Source: Brasilonema angustatum HA4187-MV1
GTDB taxonomy: Bacteria; Cyanobacteriota; Cyanobacteriia; Cyanobacteriales; Nostocaceae
DNA length: 64,000 nucleotides
NCBI GenBank assembly: GCA_019359695.1
Contig: JAHHGV010000001.1
Span: 1-64,000 of the forward strand
Direction: 5' to 3'
The notes under the pieces were generated by a model. The model was not told the origin of the DNA. It ran no database searches and saw only the letters and a program-made list of their open reading frames with translations. The translations under genes were made by a program, and so were the position numbers. Below, in pieces: positions 1-9,418 of this stretch (positions within the stretch are counted from its first letter, which is position 1; the number at the start of each line of letters is the position of its first letter).

Positions 1-270
1 GAGTACGATTTGGCGTTAAGCGAAGCTCTGCCGTAGGCAATCGCCATTATTGATGGTATAGAAAATAGAGCTATACAAGGTCAGTACCAAGTCGAGCGTT
101 TTACATTTAATTAGGTTGAGCTACTTAACTAACATTGGAATTCACCAAAGACTAAAATTCACAGCAGTCGTTGAGTGAAATGTATGAAGATTTTCGTAAA
201 AGGATAACAAAAGCTTATTGCTGGCAACCAAAAATCTCTAGTGCTATCCAGAACCAGTAAAAATTACGAT

Positions 271-2595
271 CTAAAAAATCATACCTATTTTGTTGAGAAC
301 TGACATATCCTGGATGCGCCATGAACCCTCTACGCGAACCAGTTGATACCTAACTCGTAATTTTTCTTTATCAGATTTTTTCATCTGACCATTCGTATAA
401 TACTGTGTAGCTTCACTCACCGAAGCTTCTATCGCAGCATGATACTGGTCAGCGGCATTTGCCTCTAAAGATTCTACCTTCACGCTATGTTCGTATTTTC
501 GATACTGGTTATCAGTTTTTTCCTGTTGCGCCCATCGCTGCCATTTTGTCAAGGTTGAACCCATTAAAATATACTTCAAACCATCAATCTCGTGGTTAGG
601 TCCAAAAGCTGCAGCTTTAGTATCTAGCCAAGCCTGAATCATTTCTTCTGCTGTCGCTTCAGTGAGTTTTCCTGGTGGTAATTGTGGTTTACTGTTTTGG
701 TCAGGAATTGGGACTAGGAGCTGATTTAGCTCAACTGATACCTGTTCTCCTTTCAACGAAGGTCCAGGGAAAAACAAATTTTTCAACAATCCGAAAGTTC
801 CTGTTATCAAAAACCACAGCACCAATAGACTCACCGACGAAACAAACACAATCCGCACCAACCGCATTTGTGGTGGAGAAATACGGGCAAAAATTCGTTG
901 AGGATAAGCAGATCCACGTCCTTCGCTAGCAGATACAGTGCGTTTATGCTTCCTTTGGGTTTGTTTTTGAGGAGGTGCGGTGGGATGTTTGGATCGCCGA
1001 TTCGAGTTGTGGTAAGTTCCTCTGGGAGTGGCGTCTATGCTGTGAACTGGTGCTACAGGTGCTACAGGTGTTTCGGGTTGTGAACTCCAAGTATTTAATG
1101 AAGAAGACGATGTTGTATAACTGGGTGAGGAAGAGGAAAAGGTCGATGTGGCTGGTGTTTCTGAATTGGGAGTATTTTGAGTTGCAAATTTCCCCTCAAC
1201 CACTTTGGAATTATTTGGGGAATTATTGCGGCGAGTCTCACGAGTGATTTGGTGTGTTTGCAAAGACTGTCTGTTGATTCCAGTTGCTAAATCTGTGGGT
1301 TCTGCTTCTGTGGACAAAGCTTCTAAATAAGCTTGCACCTGTTGATTAGCAAAATAATCTTTCAGGGAAGCGGGCCTATCTATCAAATCTCGAAAGTTTG
1401 GAAACACTTCATTTTCCAACCAGCGTTCCTCGTATAAACACAGTCCTGGTAAGAGGTCTGGAGAGTCTTGAGAACTTTCCCGAATAAAAGCTAGAGCCTC
1501 GTACTCCTGGGAGAGTTCTAATGCACGACTTGCTTCTTCTGTTTGCCCCAACAGAAGCGCACACAGCGACTGTTCTAGATGGACATCTTGACGTCTACCC
1601 AGGCGAAGCAGCATTTGCTTGGCTTGACGAATTAATGCGGGTTGGCGTTGAGCGAACCCCCGTGCGATCAAAGCATAGACTGCTAAATAGGTGGCGACTG
1701 CTGAGGGGCGCTTGCTTTCTACTTCAAATAGTTGGTGCTGCTCAGTAACTGTCAGGTAGTTACGCAGTTGCTGAATAAATCTCAGAAAATCATCTGTACT
1801 CAGACCAGATTTGTCGTTTCCTGTACCATCTATGCCACCACGCTCATCTAAAATATCATGCAATAATTGCAACCCTTGTTTTCGTTCGGTGGTCTGTTCT
1901 TCAGGTAGCGCCAGTAATTCTAAGATACGATAGGGTCGCAATCTATATAAGTCAAACTGAATTTCAGAGCGAACGCTGGGGAATAACGCTTCATGTGCGA
2001 GAAATTCCTCTCCAGTTTCTAAAGAAATCGCGGCATTTTCGTAGTGAGCTTGCTGCCATGCCTCGCGACCGAGTTCTAAACAAGCCAGAGAAACCGTAAG
2101 TACAACGTCTGGACGTTCACTAGAAAAAGGAACTTCCTCTATATTCTCTCTATCGCTTTGAATACTGCTTATACCATTTCTATTTACTAGGTGTGGACGA
2201 CCCAGTTTTAGAACAAGTTCATATTCCCCAAGTTCCTGCAAAATCAATAAAGCACCAACGAATTCATCTTGGGAAATATCGATACTAAGGGCTTGAGAAT
2301 CAAGCTCACCAATATGACCTTGGTGGCGACTTTCAACAGCGACTCCCCCACCTTCAGTGCTGTCAGAACCATAAGCATGAGCAAGATAAAGCTGGTCGTA
2401 TGTTTTACGCTGTTTTGGATTAGACAGAACAATGTAAGCTTTTTCTATTAAGTTTTTTCGAGAAGTAATTGCTGCTTGGGAATACTCACGGCGTGGCAAT
2501 TGCACAACGCGATCGCCATATGCCTGCCGCAACTGTTCCTCACTTGCCGCCATTGGTGTCCCTAAAATTCTGTAGTAATCTAGCGGAATTCGCAC
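271..2595 (-). CDS. ftn2: Cell division protein Ftn2/ZipN (ARC6 homologue)
   Basis: Probable septum-site protein that tethers FtsZ to the cytoplasmic membrane, the cyanobacterial homologue of plastid ARC6. The 774-residue product has an N-terminal J-like domain (about residues 5-70, YYRILG then a helix pair) with no HPD motif, so it is unlikely to activate DnaK. A helical central region follows, then a low-complexity Ser/Thr/Pro linker (about 470-570), one membrane segment near 580-602, and a C-terminal IMS-type domain (about 655-774). This order is the ARC6/Ftn2 architecture, with the J-like part cytoplasmic and the IMS domain periplasmic by family precedent. It is monocistronic, with a 730-nt spacer before the divergent pdhA. 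Confidence 0.9.
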   Translation of the reverse strand: MRIPLDYYRILGTPMAASEEQLRQAYGDRVVQLPRREYSQAAITSRKNLIEKAYIVLSNPKQRKTYDQLYLAHAYGSDSTEGGGVAVESRHQGHIGELDSQALSIDISQDEFVGALLILQELGEYELVLKLGRPHLVNRNGISSIQSDRENIEEVPFSSERPDVVLTVSLACLELGREAWQQAHYENAAISLETGEEFLAHEALFPSVRSEIQFDLYRLRPYRILELLALPEEQTTERKQGLQLLHDILDERGGIDGTGNDKSGLSTDDFLRFIQQLRNYLTVTEQHQLFEVESKRPSAVATYLAVYALIARGFAQRQPALIRQAKQMLLRLGRRQDVHLEQSLCALLLGQTEEASRALELSQEYEALAFIRESSQDSPDLLPGLCLYEERWLENEVFPNFRDLIDRPASLKDYFANQQVQAYLEALSTEAEPTDLATGINRQSLQTHQITRETRRNNSPNNSKVVEGKFATQNTPNSETPATSTFSSSSPSYTTSSSSLNTWSSQPETPVAPVAPVHSIDATPRGTYHNSNRRSKHPTAPPQKQTQRKHKRTVSASEGRGSAYPQRIFARISPPQMRLVRIVFVSSVSLLVLWFLITGTFGLLKNLFFPGPSLKGEQVSVELNQLLVPIPDQNSKPQLPPGKLTEATAEEMIQAWLDTKAAAFGPNHEIDGLKYILMGSTLTKWQRWAQQEKTDNQYRKYEHSVKVESLEANAADQYHAAIEASVSEATQYYTNGQMKKSDKEKLRVRYQLVRVEGSWRIQDMSVLNKIGMIF

Positions 2596-3325
2596 GGCTC
2601 ATTTCCCCTGCAGCACGATCAACATAATTTTTCTAAAGCATTCCAGGCTTGTAAAAAACTGCCATAACAATAACTTATTAATTTCAGACTACAAGTATGT
2701 TTTGTTACAACTTAGAGCGTGTTTTCACATCACAATGGTATAATCTTGTTATGGTAGTAGTGTTTTGTCGATTATGATAAGTATCCAATCTTTTTAAGAA
2801 GATTTGTATTCTTTTTAGCTTTTCTAAATTCCAGCCTTTTTGACAAACAAAGAATTGACTATAGTATTTTGGATAACAGCATACATGATCGTTTCTTTGC
2901 AGGAATATTTTTTCCTTCTGTTTATGGAATAGGTATGGCTTGATGTTCCCTGCAATTGATTCAGAGGAACCATTCCCACCATATGATGAGAAAAGCACCA
3001 CTTTTAAGGTTTGCTAGTATACAGCGACTTACAGTTTATCACAAATTCTTCTTTGAGTACAATAATCTACATAAAAATACTTAATTTCGGGAAATAAAGC
3101 CGAAATTGTTAATAAATATGCAGAAAACTTGTTATTTTGGTAGGTAATCTATAAACCAAGGTTGGCATACTACCGATTGCTGTGGCACAAAATGAACGAC
3201 AGCAGTTGAGGTGAATTTGATTATTGACTGCTTTAAACGCTATCTTTTTAAAAGCTTACGCTGCATGAGCGCAACTGATCTCAAATCGTAACTTTAAGTT
3301 TTACAACAGGAATACTTAGAAAGAG
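2596..3325. other. Intergenic spacer, ftn2-pdhA divergent promoter region
   Basis: This AT-rich spacer of about 730 nt separates the divergent starts of ftn2 and pdhA and must hold both promoters. I could not assign a -35/-10 pair with confidence. A 98-codon minus-strand frame (2705-3001) lies inside it, but I recognise nothing in it. Confidence 0.4.
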
Positions 3326-4363
3326 ATGGTTCAAGAACGCACATTACCCAAATTTGATGCGGCTAACGTACAAATAACCAAAGAAGAAGGATTGCTGTTG
3401 TACGAGGACATGGTACTAGGGCGCACCTTTGAAGACAAGTGTGCCGAAATGTACTACAGGGGCAAAATGTTTGGTTTTGTCCATTTATACAACGGTCAGG
3501 AAGCTGTATCTAGCGGTGTGATTAAGGGAGCGATGCGACCAGGTGAAGATTTCGTATCCAGCACTTATCGCGACCACGTTCATGCTCTGAGCGCAGGAGT
3601 TCCTGCAAAAGAGGTGATGGCAGAGTTATTTGGTAAAGCCACAGGGTGTAGCAAGGGGCGTGGTGGCTCAATGCATATGTTCTCTAGCGAACATCGCATG
3701 CTAGGTGGTTATGCTTTTGTGGCTGAGGGTATTCCCGTTGCTGCTGGTGCGGCTTTTCAAGCGAAATACCGCCGCGAAGTGTTAGGCGATCCAAAAGCAG
3801 ACCAAGTGAGCGCTTGTTTTTTTGGTGATGGTGCTGCAAATAACGGTCAGTTTTTCGAGACGTTGAATATGGCAGCGCTGTGGAAACTACCGATTATCTT
3901 TGTAGTAGAAAACAACAAGTGGGCGATCGGCATGGCTCACGAACGGGCGACTTCCCAACCAGAGATTTATCGAAAAGCCAGTGTCTTTAACATGGCAGGT
4001 GTGGAAGTAGACGGTATGGATATCTTGGCGGTGCGAGCAGTCGCCCAGGAAGCTGTAGCCCGTGCGCGTGCTGGGGAAGGTCCTACCCTAATTGAAGCAC
4101 TCACTTACCGTTTCCGGGGTCACTCTCTGGCTGATCCAGATGAATTACGAACCAAGGCTGAGAAAGAGTTTTGGTTTGCTCGTGATCCAATTAAGAAACT
4201 TGCTGCTTATCTGGTTGAGCAAAACTTGGCTTCTAGTGAAGAACTTAAGGCAATTGACCGAAAAATCCAGCAAGAAATCGACGAAGCAGTGAAATTCGCC
4301 GAAAGTAGCCCCGAACCCAACGCCAGCGAGTTGTATCGCTTTGTGTTTGCCGAAGACGAATAA
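3326..4363 (+). CDS. pdhA: Pyruvate dehydrogenase E1 component, alpha subunit
   Basis: Alpha subunit of the thiamine-diphosphate E1 enzyme that decarboxylates pyruvate and feeds acetyl-CoA synthesis. The 345 residues are the usual cyanobacterial/plastid length. The ThDP-binding motif is clear (GDG near residue 168, then NNGQFFE and a closing ENN), as are the conserved GRGGSMH and YRFRGHS segments. As is common in cyanobacteria, pdhA stands alone and no E1-beta, E2 or E3 gene is in the window. The ATG at 3326 is kept because the product starts at the normal family position. A long hairpin follows the stop by 10 nt. Confidence 0.95.
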   Translation: MVQERTLPKFDAANVQITKEEGLLLYEDMVLGRTFEDKCAEMYYRGKMFGFVHLYNGQEAVSSGVIKGAMRPGEDFVSSTYRDHVHALSAGVPAKEVMAELFGKATGCSKGRGGSMHMFSSEHRMLGGYAFVAEGIPVAAGAAFQAKYRREVLGDPKADQVSACFFGDGAANNGQFFETLNMAALWKLPIIFVVENNKWAIGMAHERATSQPEIYRKASVFNMAGVEVDGMDILAVRAVAQEAVARARAGEGPTLIEALTYRFRGHSLADPDELRTKAEKEFWFARDPIKKLAAYLVEQNLASSEELKAIDRKIQQEIDEAVKFAESSPEPNASELYRFVFAEDE

Positions 4364-4373
4364 AAAGTGCACC

Positions 4374-4427
4374 AGTCTGGAGTATTCAAGTAGAAAGAAA
4401 ATACTCACCACTTGAATACTTCAGACT
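4374..4427 (+). terminator. Long hairpin after pdhA
   Basis: An 18-bp stem (4374-4391 with 4410-4427, one G.T pair) encloses an 18-nt loop just after the pdhA stop. There is no U-run after it, so it is either a weak terminator or a 3'-end stabilising/processing structure. It covers the upstream ATG of the next ORF (4412), which argues that the epimerase-like gene starts later, at 4469. Confidence 0.5.
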
Positions 4428-4468
4428 CAAAACGTGTTTGCAAACGGACTCCAATCATATTAATACTA

Positions 4469-5305
4469 ATGAGTAAACTCCACATTCAAACAAATCAGTC
4501 CCAGCTTGAGGTTGTACCAGAAAGAGGTGGTATTATCACGAGCTGGCGCGTACAAGGTCAAGAAATTCTTTATCTGGATCAGGAACGTTTTGCTAATCCT
4601 GAGTTGAGTGTTAGAGGTGGAATTCCAATTTTGTTTCCTATCTGCGGCAACTTACCTAATAACACTTATACTCTTAACAACAAGCAGTACACCCTCAAAC
4701 AACACGGCTTTGCTCGTGATTTGCCTTGGAAATTTACAGATGATTACGTAACTTCAGAAACAGCCAGCTTGACTTTGGTCTTAAGCAGTAACGAGCAAAC
4801 ACGCGCAGTTTATCCTTTTGACTTTAAAGTGGCTTTTACTTATCAAATACAGGGCAATACATTAGAAATCAAACAAAAATACACTAATCTTTCCACTGAA
4901 CAAATGCCTTTTTCTGCAGGCTTCCATCCTTACTTTTTAACAGTGGATAAAAATCAACTCAAGGTTGAAATACCCTCGCGAGAGTACCAAGACCAAATCA
5001 CCAAAGAATTTCACTCATTTAACGGTGATTTTGACTATAACCGCGATGAAATTGATGTCGCTTTTAAACAACTAAGCGCTAAATCAGCTACAGTTACAGA
5101 TTATGCTCGCAAGCTGAAATTAACGCTGGAATACGATGATACATATTCTACCCTCGTCTTTTGGACGGTTAAAGGCAAAGACTATTACTGCTTGGAACCT
5201 TGGAGCGCTGCTCGTAATGCTATCAACACTGGTGAACGCCTGAGTGTGTTAGAACCAGAAGCTACCCATGCAGCAACTATACGCTTGACGGCAAATTTTT
5301 TCTAA
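4469..5305 (+). CDS. Aldose 1-epimerase family protein
   Basis: Likely galactose-mutarotase-superfamily enzyme acting on a hexose or hexose 6-phosphate. The 278-residue product shows the YeaD/mutarotase pattern: RGGIPILFPICGNLP near the N-terminus, KQHGFAR with a catalytic-type His, SAGFHPYF with a second His, and a C-terminal CLEPW segment with a Glu. I use the ATG at 4469 rather than the in-frame ATG at 4412. The extra 19 residues look unlike the family, and their start lies inside the pdhA 3' hairpin. The exact substrate cannot be read from sequence. Confidence 0.85.
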   Translation: MSKLHIQTNQSQLEVVPERGGIITSWRVQGQEILYLDQERFANPELSVRGGIPILFPICGNLPNNTYTLNNKQYTLKQHGFARDLPWKFTDDYVTSETASLTLVLSSNEQTRAVYPFDFKVAFTYQIQGNTLEIKQKYTNLSTEQMPFSAGFHPYFLTVDKNQLKVEIPSREYQDQITKEFHSFNGDFDYNRDEIDVAFKQLSAKSATVTDYARKLKLTLEYDDTYSTLVFWTVKGKDYYCLEPWSAARNAINTGERLSVLEPEATHAATIRLTANFF

Positions 5306-5368
5306 ACCCCTTTACAAATCTTTCTAAAGTTATGCTATGATTGGTTAGGTTTTGCAAATACAAATAAC

Positions 5369-5440
5369 GGGTCGCTAACTCAACGGTAGAGTACTCGGCT
5401 TTTAACCGATTAGTTCCGGGTTCGAATCCCGGGCGACCCA
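5369..5440 (+). tRNA. tRNA-Lys (anticodon TTT)
   Basis: A 72-nt cloverleaf: 7-bp acceptor stem (GGGTCGC with GCGACCC), a D-arm with CTCAACGGTAGAG, the anticodon loop CTTTTAA giving TTT, and a perfect T-arm (CCGGG TTCGAAT CCCGG). The last genomic base is the A discriminator, so CCA is not encoded. The outermost anticodon-stem pair looks mismatched (C.T), which is tolerable. Confidence 0.95.
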
Positions 5441-5532
5441 TAGATAAAGTTTAGAGTACGAAGTATTAAGTAATCAGCAGCTATATTTTGCTTCGTAACT
5501 CAAGGTACAAAACTAACAGATTGGAATGATAG

Positions 5533-5559
5533 AGTAGGGTTGGTAGTGTCCACCCTACT
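5533..5559 (+). terminator. Hairpin downstream of tRNA-Lys
   Basis: An 8-bp arm (AGTAGGGT with ACCCTACT), extended by a bulged GG/CC, lies about 90 nt after the tRNA. The run after it is only TTTGCTT, so it is a weak terminator candidate for the tRNA transcript. Confidence 0.35.
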
Positions 5560-5682
5560 TTGCTTAAAGTTTTTCGACAGAAAGGACACAAGAGTAGTTA
5601 TAATTTCCTATAAGCTTAAAATAATATTAAGAATAGCGTACCCATTACGCTTGTCTCAGATTGACTAGCCGACAACCATATT

Positions 5683-5688
5683 AGGAGG
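5683..5688 (+). promoter_or_regulatory. Strong Shine-Dalgarno of fbaA
   Basis: AGGAGG sits 7 nt before the ATG at 5696. It is one of the few near-consensus ribosome binding sites in this window and fits a highly expressed aldolase. Confidence 0.8.
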
Positions 5689-5695
5689 ACTACTT

Positions 5696-6775
5696 ATGGC
5701 GCTCGTACCTTTGCGGCTGCTGTTGGATCACGCAGCAGAAAACGGTTACGGCATCCCTGCTTTCAACGTTAATAACTTGGAGCAGATTCAAGCTATTGTT
5801 CAGGCTGCCCAGGAAACAGATAGCCCTGTGATTTTACAAGCCTCTCGTGGCGCTCGTAAGTATGCTGGTGAAAACTTCCTGCGTCACCTAATTTTGGCAG
5901 CGGTAGAAACCTACCCCAATATTCCCATTACCATGCACCAAGATCATGGTAATGAACCTGCTACCTGCTATTCAGCAATTAAAAACGGCTTTACCAGCGT
6001 GATGATGGATGGTTCACTCGAAGCCGATGCCAAAACCCCTGCTAGCTACGAGTACAACGTTAACACGACCCGTGAAGTGGTGAAAGTGGCTCACGCGCTG
6101 GGTGTCAGCGTTGAAGGTGAACTAGGTTGCTTGGGTTCTCTGGAAACTGGTATGGGTGAAGCAGAAGATGGTCACGGTGCGGAAGGCGTTCTTTCCCACG
6201 ACCAACTGCTGACTGATCCAGACCAAGCAGTGGACTTTGTGGAGCAAACTCAAGTAGATGCTTTGGCTGTTGCGATCGGTACCAGCCACGGTGCTTACAA
6301 GTTTACCCGCAAACCAACTGGGGAAATCTTGGCAATCAGCCGCATTGAAGAAATTAACCGTCGTTTGCCTAACACTCACTTGGTGATGCACGGTTCCTCC
6401 TCTGTACCCGAAGATTTGCTCGCCCTGATTAACCAGTATGGCGGAAAAATTCCTGAAACCTACGGTGTACCAGTAGAAGAAATCCAAAAAGGTATCAAGA
6501 GCGGTGTGCGTAAGGTAAATATTGACACCGATAATCGTTTGGCTATTACCGCTGCTGTGCGTGAAGCTTTGGCTGCAAATCCCAAAGAATTTGACCCCCG
6601 TCACTTCCTCAAGCCTTCTATTAAATACATGCAGAAGGTTTGTATTGATCGCTATCAGCAATTTGGTACTGCTGGTAATGGTAGCAAGATCAAGCAGATT
6701 TCACTCGAAGACTTTGCTGCTAGGTATGCTAAGGGCGAACTCAACGCTGTGATTAAGAAAACTGCTGCTGTCTAA
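5696..6775 (+). CDS. fbaA: Class II fructose-bisphosphate aldolase
   Basis: Zinc-dependent aldolase that interconverts fructose 1,6-bisphosphate with DHAP and glyceraldehyde 3-phosphate. In cyanobacteria it also forms sedoheptulose 1,7-bisphosphate in the Calvin cycle. The 359-residue chain carries the class II signatures: PAFNVNN at the N-terminus, a metal-binding HQDHG, GELGCLG, an [10 protein letters not shown] segment, and HGSSSVP before a [12 protein letters not shown] segment. Start and length match the family, and an AGGAGG site precedes the ATG. It probably acts with the GlpX-type bisphosphatase encoded at 33.0-34.0 kb. Confidence 0.95.
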   Translation: MALVPLRLLLDHAAENGYGIPAFNVNNLEQIQAIVQAAQETDSPVILQASRGARKYAGENFLRHLILAAVETYPNIPITMHQDHGNEPATCYSAIKNGFTSVMMDGSLEADAKTPASYEYNVNTTREVVKVAHALGVSVEGELGCLGSLETGMGEAEDGHGAEGVLSHDQLLTDPDQAVDFVEQTQVDALAVAIGTSHGAYKFTRKPTGEILAISRIEEINRRLPNTHLVMHGSSSVPEDLLALINQYGGKIPETYGVPVEEIQKGIKSGVRKVNIDTDNRLAITAAVREALAANPKEFDPRHFLKPSIKYMQKVCIDRYQQFGTAGNGSKIKQISLEDFAARYAKGELNAVIKKTAAV

Positions 6776-6791
6776 GTTTGAGAACAAATAA

Positions 6792-6820
6792 ATAGGGACA
6801 CAGCAATGCTGTGTCCCTAT
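6792..6820 (+). terminator. Hairpin terminator candidate after fbaA
   Basis: A perfect 13-bp stem (6792-6804 with 6808-6820) with a 3-nt loop lies 16 nt after the fbaA stop. The tail is ACACAG, not a U-run, so it may act as a 3' stabiliser rather than a strict intrinsic terminator. Confidence 0.55.
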
Positions 6821-6969
6821 ACACAGCGCGGAAGTAACAAGAACTATCTTAGTAACGAGAACTATTATCACGTACGTAGTATTCTATTCATTATCTTACC
6901 AAAGGTAGAAGCGCGGATTCGGATTTATTTCGTACTATCTCTTTGCATCTTACGAAACTCAAGGTAAAA

Positions 6970-7179
6970 ATGAAAACACAAACAGCAACACAATCACAAA
7001 AAATCTCCGACGACGCCGCAAGAGGGGAGATCGAAGAGTTGACGCAAATCGAGTTGCTTGCCATCGTGGGAGGATTTTCTGGTTATGCGTCATTTACTCT
7101 GCAGTATGACCCAGACGGGACGAAGGCTAGGTCGTATGGAGGGATTGGTATTGATTTAGACGGTCGGTCAGTAGGTTAG
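6970..7179 (+). CDS. Small peptide with double-glycine leader
   Basis: Candidate bacteriocin-like secreted peptide. From the ATG at 6970 (AAGG 6-9 nt upstream) the product has 69 residues. Residues 1-35 form a charged leader ending in EELTQIELLAIVGG, the spacing of acidic and hydrophobic positions before Gly-Gly seen in leaders cut by C39 peptidase transporters. The 34-residue remainder is rich in Gly, Ser, Tyr and Asp and has no Cys, so a lanthionine or disulfide product is unlikely. No maturation or export gene is adjacent. An ATG at 6943 would add 9 residues but has no better ribosome site. The leader is what I see; the function is inferred. Confidence 0.55.
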   Translation: MKTQTATQSQKISDDAARGEIEELTQIELLAIVGGFSGYASFTLQYDPDGTKARSYGGIGIDLDGRSVG

Positions 7180-7573
7180 GTCGTGTTAGATTAAGGGTTA
7201 TTTAATCGTGACATCATATCTCACTCGTGCAACTTCCGTCAAAGGCTTTATTCGCATGGACAAACTTCTTTACCACTTGAGCCACTTGCGGGCACTCCAA
7301 TACCTGGAACTGCTCCCAAAGTGCCAACTGACCTGGTGAGCATTTGTGCTTAGCCTTATTCCGACTTATTTTATGACCAGCCAGCAGCCGCCCCTTTGGG
7401 GAAGTCAAAAGTCAAAAGTGAGCCAGTGCGGTGGACGGGTTCACTTTTGACTTTTGACTTTGAGCGCAGCGAGTTGTGACGTGGTAGGAAAATCCTGGTT
7501 GCAAATTTCTCTTGGTGCGAGTCATTTGAGTTCAATACAGTTCAGTTAGAGCCAAAAACCTTAAATTTCGTAT
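7180..7573. other. Intergenic region with dispersed repeat hairpin
   Basis: No gene is supported here. A 64-codon minus-strand frame (7214-7408) has no recognisable product. The main structure is the 20-bp perfect inverted repeat at 7402-7460, listed separately. Confidence 0.4.
7402..7460. repeat. 20-bp perfect inverted repeat with shared loop word
   Basis: Arms 7402-7421 and 7441-7460 are exact reverse complements (AAGTCAAAAGTCAAAAGTGA). The 19-nt loop plus two arm bases (7420-7440) recurs exactly, reverse complemented, at 35172-35192. This marks a dispersed intergenic repeat family rather than a gene-specific terminator. Confidence 0.8.
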
Positions 7574-9418
7574 TCAGCTTCTCCGGTGTTTTGTTTTATT
7601 TTCCACCAAAACACAGGATGGGGTATTCGTCGTGGATGGAGATCCTAAGAGTGCAACTGCATGAGGGACAGGACGAGGTTGGTAACGTACAAGAGATTCT
7701 CCTTGATAAACCAAAGAAGTACTTTGACCGGAATCAACCATTACGGCATCTTGTAACCCAGCCTTAACCAGCGCCTTTCCCAAAGATATAGAGTCAACAG
7801 ATTCTAGAGAAACGCCGACGGTAGCTTGTTTCTTTTGGTTAATGCCCCAAAAAGCCCGATAACGTGCTATGTCAAAACCATACAACCCGTTAAAGCTGCT
7901 TGGTTCACGAGGTTGACCATCTTTGACTAACCAAGCCGCCGCCACAAAAGCATCAGTCACCTCGGGCATTTCAGCTTGTATTCCCTCTAAAGTGTTGTGC
8001 TTGAGTGGATCGAAGGGAATGAAGCGCACTTCATGAGGACTAATCAATACCAGAGGACGTGCAGCAATTTTCTGGATGTCCCAAGCGCTACCAGGAATGA
8101 ATTGTTTTGTCACCTGGCTGTATACTGGTCCAATCATTACATTGGAATTTAATAATTTTAGGGAGAAGAAACCCCCGTCTACAGCAGCAACAGCATTTGT
8201 ATTACTTCTAGCTAAAATCTCTTTGACCGTATAACGACTATCAGCATGAATAGTTATCGGTTTACCACCCGAAACTAGAATCAGAGGAATTTTATTGATC
8301 GTCATGTCAGTTTTTTGAACTGGGCTTGCAAAGTCAAAGCCTGTTTTCCAGCTTGGTAATTTGGCACCTCCCCAAGCTTGCTTGATCACGTCTTGTAGCT
8401 TGGATTGACCAAAGCGGGAAACAGCCAATAAACTGTCTGATGCACCAGCAAAGCGTTCATCCACATCACTCATCGTCAGTGCTAGGTCATATCCGGCTGC
8501 TTGCACCGAACTTGCAACTTGCTCGTTATATTTTCCAGCAGGATAGGTGAAGTAGCGAATAGGAATTCCTAACTTTGCCTCTAAAATTGCTTTAGACTCA
8601 ACAACTTCTATTTGGATTTGTTTCGGTGGGAAAACTGTTAAATCTGGTGGGTGACTAACGCTATGAGATGCGATGGTTACCAAAGGATTAGCCGCCATCT
8701 CCTTGAGTTGTTCCCAGCTGACATGAGTTCGACCGGTGTTGTTGCCGACACCATTGGTGTAAATAGAAAATACAGCGGGGTAACCGTATTTTTTGAGCAA
8801 TGGATAGACATACTGATAATGTCCCCCGTAACCATCATCAAACGTTAAGACAACAGGCTTTTCTGGGAGTGGCATTCCCGTTTGCAAATGCGTCATCAGC
8901 TGGTCAAGACTAATGGGAGTCATGCCATTGTCTTTCAGGGTTTGGAAATGTTGTTCTAATTCTTCTGGGGTGACATCAAAAAAGACTTGTTTTTCTGGTA
9001 AGATGTCGTGATACATGAGAATGGGCACTCTTGCCTCCTTCGCCGCTTGGTTAATGTTGGGCCAGGAAGTACGATTGAGGAAGGCATAGACATAGGGACC
9101 AACAGCTTCCACAATATTTTCTAGTCCCCAATTAGGCTTAGTCACCCAAGTAGATGCCAAAACAAAATTGCTCGCTGCACGAGAAACTTGGTTATTTAGG
9201 CTGATATCGTTATTGTTATTGTTACTACAAGCTTCAGTTGTTGTTGGAGCATTCTCAGGTTCAGCAGGTTTTGAAATAGGACGACGACGAGCAACAGCCA
9301 GTTGCGGTAAAAAGATTGAGACTGCAAGTAATCCACAAAGAAGGGTATGAAATATGCTTCGGGAACGGAAATTCAAAAATATGTAATTCAGAATAGGATT
9401 ATTAGGAATCAGCTTCAT
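7574..9418 (-). CDS. Exported polysaccharide deacetylase / phosphodiester glycosidase fusion
   Basis: Probably acts on cell-envelope or exopolysaccharide glycans. The 614-residue protein starts with a basic, hydrophobic signal segment (about residues 12-42, ending near AVA). A NodB deacetylase domain follows (about 125-340): PILMYHDI, TFDDGYGGHY with the metal-binding Asp pair, ASHSVSH with the His pair, and YFTYPAGKYN. The C-terminal part (about 370-600) reads as a NAGPA-type phosphodiester glycosidase domain, with AAVDGGFFS and MVDSGQSTSLVY. Combining both domains in one chain is less usual than either alone. It is monocistronic and a 409-nt repeat-bearing spacer precedes it. Confidence 0.85.
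   Translation of the reverse strand: MKLIPNNPILNYIFLNFRSRSIFHTLLCGLLAVSIFLPQLAVARRRPISKPAEPENAPTTTEACSNNNNNDISLNNQVSRAASNFVLASTWVTKPNWGLENIVEAVGPYVYAFLNRTSWPNINQAAKEARVPILMYHDILPEKQVFFDVTPEELEQHFQTLKDNGMTPISLDQLMTHLQTGMPLPEKPVVLTFDDGYGGHYQYVYPLLKKYGYPAVFSIYTNGVGNNTGRTHVSWEQLKEMAANPLVTIASHSVSHPPDLTVFPPKQIQIEVVESKAILEAKLGIPIRYFTYPAGKYNEQVASSVQAAGYDLALTMSDVDERFAGASDSLLAVSRFGQSKLQDVIKQAWGGAKLPSWKTGFDFASPVQKTDMTINKIPLILVSGGKPITIHADSRYTVKEILARSNTNAVAAVDGGFFSLKLLNSNVMIGPVYSQVTKQFIPGSAWDIQKIAARPLVLISPHEVRFIPFDPLKHNTLEGIQAEMPEVTDAFVAAAWLVKDGQPREPSSFNGLYGFDIARYRAFWGINQKKQATVGVSLESVDSISLGKALVKAGLQDAVMVDSGQSTSLVYQGESLVRYQPRPVPHAVALLGSPSTTNTPSCVLVENKTKHRRS

Noticed and set aside
2705-3001. 98-codon minus-strand frame in the ftn2-pdhA spacer
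   Set aside because: No recognisable motif, no clear ribosome site and AT-rich random-looking composition; it also covers the probable promoter region.
6122-6661. 179-codon frame antisense to fbaA
   Set aside because: Shadow frame created by the biased codon use of a highly expressed gene; no start signal.
7214-7408. 64-codon minus-strand frame with an SPKGR start
   Set aside because: The start lies in the dispersed repeat and the body matches nothing I know; not enough support for a gene.
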